The notes under the pieces are model-generated. The model did not search any database. It was not told the DNA's origin and saw only the letters and a list, made by a program, of their open reading frames with translations. From JBCBRD01 sp039819785 (GTDB lineage Bacteria; Pseudomonadota; Alphaproteobacteria; Rhizobiales; Hyphomicrobiaceae), in NCBI GenBank assembly GCA_039819785.1, contig JBCBRH010000017.1, positions 12,861-76,860 on the forward strand: a DNA stretch of 64,000 bases, written 5' to 3'. This document shows, in pieces, positions 18,201 to 24,907 of this stretch. Position 1 is the stretch's first letter. Every line of letters starts with the position of its first letter. Position numbers and translations under genes: made by a program.

Positions 18201-18272
18201 GTCTCACGCAACAAGCCGTGTCCGTGCGGATCTGGCAAGAAATACAAGCATTGTCACGGCAGTTACAATTGA
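15246..18272 (+). CDS. secA: preprotein translocase ATPase subunit
   Basis: The 1008-residue SecA motor drives unfolded proteins through SecYEG. Walker A is MKTGEGKT (residues 107-114), the DEAD-type segment is VDEVDSILIDEARTPL, and SGMTGTAATEASEF, NMAGRGTDIQLGGNV and RGRSGRQGDPG are further helicase motifs. The C-terminal zinc site CPCGSGKKYKHC is intact. It is about 100 residues longer than the E. coli protein; the extra length is in charged insertions, for example around residue 260 and 510, and in an acidic linker before the zinc site, as in other alphaproteobacteria. Its end overlaps the convergent cytochrome b561 gene by ten bases. Confidence 0.98.
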   Translation: MLSLGKIGGFASKIFGSSNDRLVRGFRPRVELINAMEDEIAALSDDELRAKTAEFKQQYKDGKSLDDLLVPAFAVVREAGKRTLGQRHFDVQMIGGMVLNDGNIAEMKTGEGKTLVATLAVYLNALSGRGVHVVTVNDYLASRDAEWMGQVYRFLGLTVGVILHGLDDEERKAAYDCDVTYATNNELGFDYLRDNMKMSKEEMVQRDHAFAIVDEVDSILIDEARTPLIISGPVEDRTDLYVSINEIVKHLVVEANEVEKALRKEHGNGDLKEIFKEQGLIELDEKQRQVALTDLGNERIEVMLAEADLLKSGSLFDIENVTVVHHVNQALRANKLFQRDKDYIVKSGEVVIIDEFTGRMMPGRRYSEGQHQALEAKENVEIQPENQTLASITFQNYFRLYDKLSGMTGTAATEASEFMDIYGLDVIEIPTNIGVARIDDDDEIYRTQREKFAAIVMTIADARRRGQPCLVGTASIEKSEMLSEIMKDPAYFKELGEKTLKQAEPLKSPKEDELKEYLMDMGELMLQLARDAKPGQDVIPHHVLNARYHEQEASIISQAGVPGAVTIATNMAGRGTDIQLGGNVEFQIRDWITEREAGGVPPTEAEIAKQRAVIEAEVEKNKDRVLEGGGLYVIATERHESRRIDNQLRGRSGRQGDPGRSKFYLALDDDLMRIFGSDRMESVLKTLGLQEGEAITHRWMNKSLEMAQKKVEARNFDIRKQILKYDDVMNDQRKVIFDQRIDIMAEEDVSETVKDLRQQVVQDLVRKHIPEKAYAEQWDTAGLTEAIESQFGISVPIADWAEEEGIADEEIEERLLRLADERAAAKAVAFGSDTFRQIEKMVLLQQLDHLWREHIVTLEHLRQVVGFRAYGQRDPLNEYKTEAFVLFESLLTRLREAVTGILMHIEIAPDEDPGDLFQPDELPPMEAHHVDATTGYDEFEEPEMAYEGGGTSRYDDGDGELKQAPLQTRKAVGSVDPNDPATWGRVSRNKPCPCGSGKKYKHCHGSYN

Positions 18273-18885
18273 TCGTCATTTGTCAGAGGGTTGGCTGTGT
18301 CAGAGGGTTGGGTGCCAGGCTGCGTAGACCGGCCTGGCGTCATCCGTGACAAAAGCCCGGTTTTTAAGATGAGCTGATGGCGCAAGACCACCCCGAGATG
18401 GGCCGCCAGTGCTATCAAAATCACGTAGCTTGAAACGATGTGCGTCCACTTGGCGGCCAGTTCGATGTTGTCTGACTTGCCGATTGGGTTGTGAAGGTGC
18501 ACGACCTCGAAAAAGTGGACACCATTCCCGCCGGCCATGACATACAGATAGCCACTGATGGGCATGATGAACATGGCGAGATAGAGCAGGTTCTCGTAGT
18601 GGTGCATCATGCGGCGCTCGGTCGATGACAACGCCGGGGCAAAGCTGGAAGGGTGTTGAAGGTCCGGTTGGCAAGCCGCAAAATGGCAAAGGCCAGCACC
18701 ACCAGGCCAATTGATTTATGCCAATTGTAGTAGTTGTCCTGAGTGAGACCGAGGGCGGTTTCCTTGCTGCTCAGCGCGACCATGGTGTAGCCGGCAGCGT
18801 ACTGAAGCGCGAACAGCGCGACGATGATCCAATGGAAAAACTTGGTGAGCGCACCGTAGTTCTGACTATCGTTGAGCAGTGCCAT
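18263..18885 (-). pseudogene. cytochrome b561, interrupted by a one-base frameshift
   Basis: A diheme membrane cytochrome of the bacterial b561 family, which transfers electrons from the quinol pool, encoded in two frames. The first (18885 to about 18640) gives YGALTKFFHWIIVALFALQY and NWHKSIGLVVLAFAILRLAN; the second (about 18640 to 18263) continues with ERRMMHHYENLLYLAMFIMP and a WTHIVSSYVILIALAAHLGV helix. Together they supply four membrane helices and the expected heme histidines. Adding one base to the GGGG run at 18636-18639 restores a single ~206-residue protein with the usual P-x-LP-x(n)-ER junction. The break may be a true mutation, a sequencing error in a homopolymer, or recoding. 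Confidence 0.85.
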
Positions 18886-18961
18886 CGCGGTGTGCGCCGC
18901 CTTTTTTGCCGGCTCGCCGGATTGGTTTCAGGGCAAAGTGAAGTCTATGCCAAGAGGCACA

Positions 18962-20125
18962 TCACTGGGTGCGTGAGCGGTTCAGTCGGGCTGCGCGTGA
19001 GGACGCGCGGGATTGCTTTTTTCGTTTCATTGCCAGAAAGCGTTTGCAGCTTGGTTTGCGCGTGTCGCAGGCGACCCGCTTCTTGTTTCGGCGGTCGATG
19101 CCTCTGCGCACGAACGTATTAGAGCGGGAGGTTGTGATGCCCCTGCGTGCTGCCGCGACCCGCTTTGCTCCCGCTGTCTTCAGCAGAAACTGTTGCTCGC
19201 CTTCGTTCAGTTTGCGCCACCGGGATGGGCGGTGGGCAATACGATCTAAGAGGTTGAAAGCGCGCAGAACCTTTGCGGTCTGCGCGCACACGGCGAAAGG
19301 GCGGCCCGTGGTGCCCTCCCCATCCGGTTGGGCGTCTCGAAAACTGTATTTGCCTTTGCAAACGCTGATGAGCGGGGCCTGTCGTGTCCGATTGAAGCTG
19401 TCGTAGCCCTGTTTCAGGTTGCTCCAGAACTGATGCCATTTATGCGTTTTGTGTTTTTGAAGCGTCTGGTCAGTCATATGGAAGGGAAAGACGTGAACGG
19501 GCACATTGCGCTGACCACTCTTGATGGCTGCCTGGGTCAGGGTGAAGATTTCTTCCATGACGGGATTGGTCATGGCGTAACAGCCGACAGATGAGCATCC
19601 GCCGTGAACGAGGAGATAGCTGCCCGTGCGCGCCAACGATTTGTCGAAGGTGTTTGGGAACCCGAGATTGAGCGACCTTGGCCAGCGTCCAGAGCGATGC
19701 AACTGTCTGCGGGTGACGTTGTAAAAGCCCTCCGGGGATTGCTTGTCGCCTTCCGCGAGTTTCGGGCCAAGCGTACCGGACCACTGGCAGACCGGATACG
19801 TCGCAAAGTGGACGAAACGCCCGTCGCGTTGCATCCAGACTTCCAATTCGGCTTCGGACTTGAAGATTCGAATAAGAAGCGGCGCGCCGACCTTCAGGTT
19901 TTTTTTGGCCAGTCGTTTGTCGAGTTTGCCCATGCTGGGCGTGTTGGGAAGAGGCAATTGCCCGGCAACCGCCAGTCTTTGCCGCTCGATGCGGTCGGGG
20001 GCTGCGTCTTTGAGCTTGATCTCCAGGGCCGAGGCCGACGGAGCTGCGGTGAAACACAAAACCGCACCGGCAAGAGCGCTTACGGTTTTTCGCGTTGCGT
20101 CTCCTGGGTGTACTCGAGATCGCAT
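18962..20125 (-). CDS. L,D-transpeptidase-fold protein, YafK/DpaA-like (paralogue 1, exported)
   Basis: A 387-residue YkuD-fold protein. A signal peptide covers residues 1 to about 33 (SALAGAVLCFTAAPSASA). The catalytic motif VHGGCSSVGCYAMT contains H174 and the expected nucleophile C182; IRIFKSEAELEVW and SPEGFYNVTRRQ match the YafK branch. E. coli YafK (DpaA) cleaves the bond between Braun lipoprotein and peptidoglycan. The C-terminal ~60 residues are strongly basic (many Lys and Arg), unlike the paralogues, and may bind the wall or outer membrane. It is the last of three tandem paralogues on this strand. Target is inferred from the family. Confidence 0.88.
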   Translation of the reverse strand: MRSRVHPGDATRKTVSALAGAVLCFTAAPSASALEIKLKDAAPDRIERQRLAVAGQLPLPNTPSMGKLDKRLAKKNLKVGAPLLIRIFKSEAELEVWMQRDGRFVHFATYPVCQWSGTLGPKLAEGDKQSPEGFYNVTRRQLHRSGRWPRSLNLGFPNTFDKSLARTGSYLLVHGGCSSVGCYAMTNPVMEEIFTLTQAAIKSGQRNVPVHVFPFHMTDQTLQKHKTHKWHQFWSNLKQGYDSFNRTRQAPLISVCKGKYSFRDAQPDGEGTTGRPFAVCAQTAKVLRAFNLLDRIAHRPSRWRKLNEGEQQFLLKTAGAKRVAAARRGITTSRSNTFVRRGIDRRNKKRVACDTRKPSCKRFLAMKRKKQSRASSRAARLNRSRTQ

Positions 20126-20331
20126 TCAGGTCTCCCGTCCCGCCTACTTCAGTCTAACGCCCTGGCCAAGCTAACAGATTGCCGTGTTTGGCGGCACTGC
20201 CACAAAGCTGTGGTCCGGGCACTCCTGCATCTACAGTTAACGCCAAACATTGACGTTTCTGTTACGAGCCGGGGAAATACCAATTCGGCAGGGATGCCTT
20301 CGGAGCGGTAAAGGAAACGCTGAGAGTCGCA

Positions 20332-21333
20332 TTAGTTGTGGTTTGTCGGGGTGCGGTTTTGATCGCGGCCAGCATCCGAGTTGGCCGCATCCGCCAGCTG
20401 CGGGGCATATTTGCAGTCCTTCACGATGCGAGGCGCGGATGACGATCTATTGCCGCCCTGGCCGCTTTCAGCGAAGGTGTAGCGTCTGTTGCAGACTGCT
20501 ACGGCAGGTGGTTTGCGGGTCTGTTCGAACAGATCATGACCGCGTTTGAGGTCTCGCCAGAAGTCCGCCCAAGGGTGGTCCGATCGGGCCGCGAGGTTTT
20601 CTTCCGTCATGCGAAATGGATAAGCCTGGACCTGGAAACGGGTCTGGCCGTTATTCAGTGCTGTTGTGACGAGAGACCAGATTTCGTCCATGACATCATT
20701 GGTCATGGCATAGCAGCCGATGGATGAGCAGCCGCCATGGACCATGAGGAATGATCCGGTGCGGTTGTGGCTCCGGTCGTGAAGGTTTGGAAAGCCCAGG
20801 TTGAAAGAGCGATGCCAACGGCTGTTGGGGTTCAACTGACCTTTTGAGACGGTGTAGAACCCTTCGGGTGCCTGCCGGTCGCCCTCTTTCAGTTTTGGAC
20901 CGAGACGTCCGGAGAACCGGCAGATGGGATAGGTCGCGAAGTGCCGGTAGGTGCCACTTTTCGATCTCAACCAGACTTCAAGCTCGAATTCCTGCTTGAA
21001 GATGCGCATCAAGACAGCGTCGCCAAGTTCATGACCTGCTGAGGCGAGCCGTTCATCAAGCTTTGTCAGGTCTGGCGTCGCGGGGAGAGGGCTTTGGGTC
21101 GTGCGGACGTAGGTGCGCCGCCAGGCTCGTTCGGCTGAGAGAATATGCGTGTCGTAGCTGGCTGTTATGGCGGGCCAGTGCTGCTTGATCATGGCGGCGA
21201 TCGGAAGCCCGACAATGCACACGATCAGGAGAACCAATGGCCAGCGGCGCCTGCGCTGTGCCGGGCGATTGGTGCGCTCAGCTTTGCCATTGGGTTTATG
21301 GCTTTGGCCGTTCTTGGCGCCGTTGTCCGCCAT
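20332..21333 (-). CDS. L,D-transpeptidase-fold protein, YafK/DpaA-like (paralogue 2, membrane-anchored)
   Basis: A 333-residue paralogue with a basic N-terminus (RRRR at 27-30) and one membrane helix (WPLVLLIVCIVGLPIAAMI, residues 31-49), so it is probably anchored in the inner membrane with the enzyme domain in the periplasm. The catalytic motif VHGGCSSIGCYAMT gives H199 and C207. YPICRFSGRLGPKLKEGDRQ and QAPEGFYTVSKGQL are close to the E. coli YafK sequence. It lies 78 bases after paralogue 3 and 206 bases before paralogue 1, suggesting separate or weakly linked transcription. Specific substrate not known. Confidence 0.88.
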   Translation of the reverse strand: MADNGAKNGQSHKPNGKAERTNRPAQRRRRWPLVLLIVCIVGLPIAAMIKQHWPAITASYDTHILSAERAWRRTYVRTTQSPLPATPDLTKLDERLASAGHELGDAVLMRIFKQEFELEVWLRSKSGTYRHFATYPICRFSGRLGPKLKEGDRQAPEGFYTVSKGQLNPNSRWHRSFNLGFPNLHDRSHNRTGSFLMVHGGCSSIGCYAMTNDVMDEIWSLVTTALNNGQTRFQVQAYPFRMTEENLAARSDHPWADFWRDLKRGHDLFEQTRKPPAVAVCNRRYTFAESGQGGNRSSSAPRIVKDCKYAPQLADAANSDAGRDQNRTPTNHN

Positions 21334-21412
21334 GGGTCTCCGATCCAGCGTACGTGAAAGCGTACCGCTACGTTTAAATGTGGACGGCTGGAGCGCTAGT
21401 CAGCACAGACTT

Positions 21413-22447
21413 TCAATTAAACAATTCCACCATTCTACTGAGATCAAAAGCCGAGGTCTTCTGGATGGGTTTGTTGGTCGCCCCGAGGCTGTAGGTCGGC
21501 GCTGGAATATCGATGCCAATCTGCTTGGTCTGGGAGATGTCGGCAAGTGTCCGCTGTTTGGGGCCCGGCACCACGAGGCGTTCAGATGCGATCTGCTGCT
21601 CGGATGGGCGGGGAACGAACGGTTCGATGAGCGGCCGGTCAAGCCGTGGGCAGGCCGCTTTGGGATTCAGCTTTTTGTTCGATGGCAGGTTTACGTTCAC
21701 CACATACTGGCGCGAACAGACAGCCACGCCTGGTGGCATGCGGTGAACCTCAAAGTGGTCGTAGCCCTGCTTTAACGTTTTCCAGAACCGCGCCCACCGG
21801 TGCTTCTTGTGGCGGTTCATGTTGGCGTCCGTCATGCGGAATGGAAAGGCATGTACGTGGAATTCTTCCTGCCCGCCTTCGAAGGCTTCCCGCGCCAGTG
21901 CGTAGATCTCCTCCATGAGGGCGTCCGTCATGGCGTAGCAGCCGGCTGAACGACATTTGCCATGCACCATGAGGAAGTTGCCCGTGCGCTTGTGAGCCTG
22001 GTCGTATTCGTTCGGGTAGCCGAGGTTGAACGACACATGGAAGCTTGAGTTCGGGTTCATCTGGTAGGATTTGACCCTGTAGAACCCCTCCGGCGCCTGT
22101 TTGTCGCCCTGGCGCAGTTTCGGGCCCAGTGCACCTGACCAATTGCAGATGGGATAGGTCTTGAAGTGGTAGAAGCGGCCGTCGTCGCGCTCTTTCCAGA
22201 CTTCAAGCTCGGATTCTTCTTTGAAAATGCGCACGAAAATCGGGGCTTTGGCGTCCATGCCCTTGCGGCCAAGCTGCATCATCGTGCTATTGGACAGGGG
22301 CTGTTGGGCGGGTGACAGGTCGGGCGCGCCCGCGCATCCGGCAAGGACCGTCGCGGCTGCTGCGCAAAACGACATGACCCACGCCCTGGGTCGGCCAAGG
22401 CGGGTAAGAACCGGCTTTCTCATAAGCCCCCTGATGATCTTAACCAT
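21413..22447 (-). CDS. L,D-transpeptidase-fold lipoprotein, YafK/DpaA-like (paralogue 3)
   Basis: A 344-residue paralogue with a lipoprotein signal; the lipobox LAGC places the lipidated cysteine at C38. The catalytic motif differs slightly, VHGKCRSAGCYAMTD, with H162 and C170 retained. FVRIFKEESELEVWKE and APEGFYRVKS are the YafK signatures. The C-terminal region is Pro-rich and lacks the basic tail of paralogue 1. ATG at 22447 is used; ATG at residue 9 is an alternative. A perfect CtrA-type box lies 52-67 bases upstream, so cell-cycle control of this gene and perhaps of the cluster is possible. Confidence 0.88.
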   Translation of the reverse strand: MVKIIRGLMRKPVLTRLGRPRAWVMSFCAAAATVLAGCAGAPDLSPAQQPLSNSTMMQLGRKGMDAKAPIFVRIFKEESELEVWKERDDGRFYHFKTYPICNWSGALGPKLRQGDKQAPEGFYRVKSYQMNPNSSFHVSFNLGYPNEYDQAHKRTGNFLMVHGKCRSAGCYAMTDALMEEIYALAREAFEGGQEEFHVHAFPFRMTDANMNRHKKHRWARFWKTLKQGYDHFEVHRMPPGVAVCSRQYVVNVNLPSNKKLNPKAACPRLDRPLIEPFVPRPSEQQIASERLVVPGPKQRTLADISQTKQIGIDIPAPTYSLGATNKPIQKTSAFDLSRMVELFN

Positions 22448-22498
22448 TTCTTTGCTCGTGCCCTGTCACACGCGCTGATCACCGTACGAATCACATCG

Positions 22499-22514
22499 TT
22501 AACAAGCCGTTAAC
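22499..22514 (-). promoter_or_regulatory. CtrA-type binding site
   Basis: TTAACAAGCCGTTAAC fits the full TTAA-N7-TTAAC CtrA consensus on the plus strand and, because it is nearly palindromic, also on the minus strand (TTAACGGCTTGTTAAC). It lies upstream of the lipoprotein paralogue of the YafK-like cluster. CtrA is the master cell-cycle regulator of many alphaproteobacteria. Binding is inferred only from the sequence match. Confidence 0.6.
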
Positions 22515-22708
22515 GTTAAGTGAAAAGCAAGGATATTTTACTGCCGTGTGGCTTCTGCCTTCCCTGCAGGAATCATTGGCTTGAAATTGCGGCGGATAGA
22601 CGGCGTGAGCCGAAATCATCAGAGGGCTTAGTTATGCTTTATTCTGAGAAAATGATATTGATAACAGAGGCTTGATGTCGGTGGCGCTGGCCTTAAGCGG
22701 TGCCCGTC

Positions 22709-23674
22709 CTAGAGGGAACGTCCCATTTCCAGGAAGCGGTCGTGACGCTGTCTTCGGACCTGTTCTGGCGTCATGGCATCGAAGCTTAATAGCGCTTTGT
22801 CTATCGCCCGGCCGGTGGCTGCAATCACTGTGTCAGGGTCCCGATGAGCGCCCCCCATGGGTTCGGGGATGATTTCATCGATGACGCCAAGTTTTTCCAG
22901 ATCCTGGGCCGTGATGCGCATGTTGCTGGCGGCTTCTTCTTTTTTTCCAGCGTCGCGCCAGATGATGGAGGCTGCTCCTTCAGGTGAAATGACCGAGTAA
23001 ATGGAGTGTTCCAGCATGAAGATGCGGTTTGCTGTTGCGATCGCGACTGCACCACCCGAGCCCCCTTCTCCGATGATGAACGACAGGATGGGGACGCCGA
23101 GGCCGAGACAGCAGTCGGTTGACCGGGCGATTGCTTCGGCCTGGCCGCGTTCTTCCGCGCCGATGCCGGGATACGCCCCAGCGGTATCGACCAAAGTGAT
23201 CACGGGGAGTGCAAACCTGTCGGCCATTTCCATCAATCGGACGGCCTTCCGATAGCCTTCGGGCATGGCCATTCCGAAATTGTGTTTGATACGGCTTTCG
23301 GTTTCGGAGCCCTTCTCATGGCCGATGACCATGATGCTGCGGCCTTCAAATGAGGCGGGGCCGCCGACGATGGCTTCATCGTTTGCGAAATACCGATCAC
23401 CAGAAAGCGGGGTGAAGTCGTCGAACAGCGCTTCGATATAGTCGATTGTGTGTGGGCGGTCGGGGTGCCGGGCGACCTGGGTTTTCTGCCATGGCGTTAG
23501 CTTGGCATAGGTGTCTTCCAGGGTCGTTTTTGCTTTTTGCTCCAGCTTGCCGATTTCGGCGCTGAGGGCTTTTTCCGTCTCGTCATCCACAAGGGCGCGG
23601 AGTTCTCCGACCTTGCTTTCAAGTTCGGCGATGGGTTTTTCGAAGTCGAGATAAGTGCGCACCGCACGATCCAC
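22709..23674 (-). CDS. accA: acetyl-CoA carboxylase carboxyltransferase subunit alpha
   Basis: The 321-residue alpha subunit of the carboxyltransferase that makes malonyl-CoA for fatty acid synthesis with AccD. Signatures include YLDFEKPIAELE at the start, GRSIMVIGHEKGSETESR, VDTAGAYPGIGAEERGQAEA and the oxyanion region IGEGGSGGAVAI. GTG at 23674 was chosen because AGG lies about eight bases upstream and the product starts as other alphaproteobacterial AccA proteins do. It lies after xerD on the same strand, a common pairing. Confidence 0.96.
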   Translation of the reverse strand: MDRAVRTYLDFEKPIAELESKVGELRALVDDETEKALSAEIGKLEQKAKTTLEDTYAKLTPWQKTQVARHPDRPHTIDYIEALFDDFTPLSGDRYFANDEAIVGGPASFEGRSIMVIGHEKGSETESRIKHNFGMAMPEGYRKAVRLMEMADRFALPVITLVDTAGAYPGIGAEERGQAEAIARSTDCCLGLGVPILSFIIGEGGSGGAVAIATANRIFMLEHSIYSVISPEGAASIIWRDAGKKEEAASNMRITAQDLEKLGVIDEIIPEPMGGAHRDPDTVIAATGRAIDKALLSFDAMTPEQVRRQRHDRFLEMGRSL

Positions 23675-23847
23675 GTTGATTACCTGCTGATTTGATTATG
23701 GAATCCGCGCCAAAGGCTGTCGGCACAAGATCTGAAGCTGGAAGACAAAGCAAGCGAGCGGGCCTGTCAAGCGCAGCAGTCGGGCTGTTTTGTCGTTAAC
23801 CATGGGGCGGCCAAGGCTTAAGCCTGTTGCGGATGGCGCCGCCGGGA

Positions 23848-24810
23848 TCAGGGTCTATTAGATTTGGCCAGGGGGTGGTGTGTTTGAACGAGGGTCATGA
23901 GCCGTTCTTCCAGCACGTGGGTGTAGATTTCCGTCGTTGTAATGCTGGCATGGCCCAACAGCTGTTGAACGGCGCGCAAATCGGCTCCGCGATCCAGAAG
24001 GTGGCTGGCAAAAGCGTGGCGCAGAACGTGTGGGCTGATGCGGCTGGCGTCGATACCGGCGGCTTGTGCCAGGTCTTTCAGTTCGGCGGCGAAGTGTTGA
24101 CGGGTGACATGTCCGGATGTCGCGCGCGAGGGGAAAAGGTAGCGATAGTTTGGCGGACGGTCCCCAGCTCTTGCCGCCGTCTCTTCTGATGAAACGTGCA
24201 GTCGCAACGCCTCAGCGGCTGTTGCGTTCAGCGGCACAATGCGTTCCCGGCCACCTTTGCCTTTGATCGTCAGCACGCGATCATCGCCGCGCAGGACGTC
24301 CCTTGGGAGTGCCGTTAATTCGCTGACGCGGAGGCCGGTGGCGTACAAGACCTCGATCATGCACCACAGCCGGATCGCCCGCCTCTTGCTGTCGGGGTCG
24401 TCGGTGGTCGTAATATGGGTTCGGGCAGCTTCGAGCAGGCCGTCGACTTCACCGAACGACAGGGTTTTCGGGAGCGATCTTGCTTGCCTGGGCCCTTTGA
24501 TGCCGTGGGTCGGATCATCCTTGATCAGGTTCTCGGCGACGAGGAATTTGAACAGCTGTCGAAGTGTCGAAAGGAAACGTGCGCGGGAGGCCGGGCTCGC
24601 ACCATCGGTCGCCAGTTGCTGCAAGAGTGCGTGAATATCTGATGGGGCGGTGTCGGTGAACGTTTTACCGCTAGCTGCCAACCAGCGGGCTGCGATTGTG
24701 AGATCGCGGGTGTAGGCTGCAAGCGTATTTTCACTCGCACCGCGTTCTGCTGATTTCATGTTCAGGAATGCAGTGATCAGGTGATCGCTGGATTGCTGCA
24801 TTTTGGGCAC
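23848..24810 (-). CDS. xerD: site-specific tyrosine recombinase
   Basis: A tyrosine recombinase of about 320 residues that, with XerC, resolves chromosome dimers at dif. Catalytic residues are visible in GLRVSELTALP (R), IKGKGGRERIVPL (K), SPHVLRHAFASHLL (HxxR), LLGHASITTTEIYTHV (H and the nucleophile Y). The N-terminal core-binding domain begins ITAFLNMKSAERGASENTLA. GTG at 24810 has GAGG five bases upstream; ATG at 24801 is an alternative. A frame extending to 25053 would overlap the upstream gene and has no family resemblance. Linkage to accA and aroK supports the housekeeping role over a mobile-element integrase. Confidence 0.93.
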   Translation of the reverse strand: MPKMQQSSDHLITAFLNMKSAERGASENTLAAYTRDLTIAARWLAASGKTFTDTAPSDIHALLQQLATDGASPASRARFLSTLRQLFKFLVAENLIKDDPTHGIKGPRQARSLPKTLSFGEVDGLLEAARTHITTTDDPDSKRRAIRLWCMIEVLYATGLRVSELTALPRDVLRGDDRVLTIKGKGGRERIVPLNATAAEALRLHVSSEETAARAGDRPPNYRYLFPSRATSGHVTRQHFAAELKDLAQAAGIDASRISPHVLRHAFASHLLDRGADLRAVQQLLGHASITTTEIYTHVLEERLMTLVQTHHPLAKSNRP

Positions 24811-24907
24811 GACATCCTCCGCCTCGTTGGAGACCAGACTCGCGCGATTCGCTTGGGTTGTCGCGGATTGCGTTGGTTTTGGAGCAGGATCGGTACGCCT
24901 GCCCGGA

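Noticed and set aside
18630..18645. Programmed frameshift in cytochrome b561
   Set aside because: No classic slippery heptamer and no obvious downstream pseudoknot; a homopolymer error or mutation is simpler.
23848..24810. Integrase of a genomic island
   Set aside because: The sequence and its accA/aroK context fit housekeeping XerD; no att repeats, tRNA or cargo pattern were seen.
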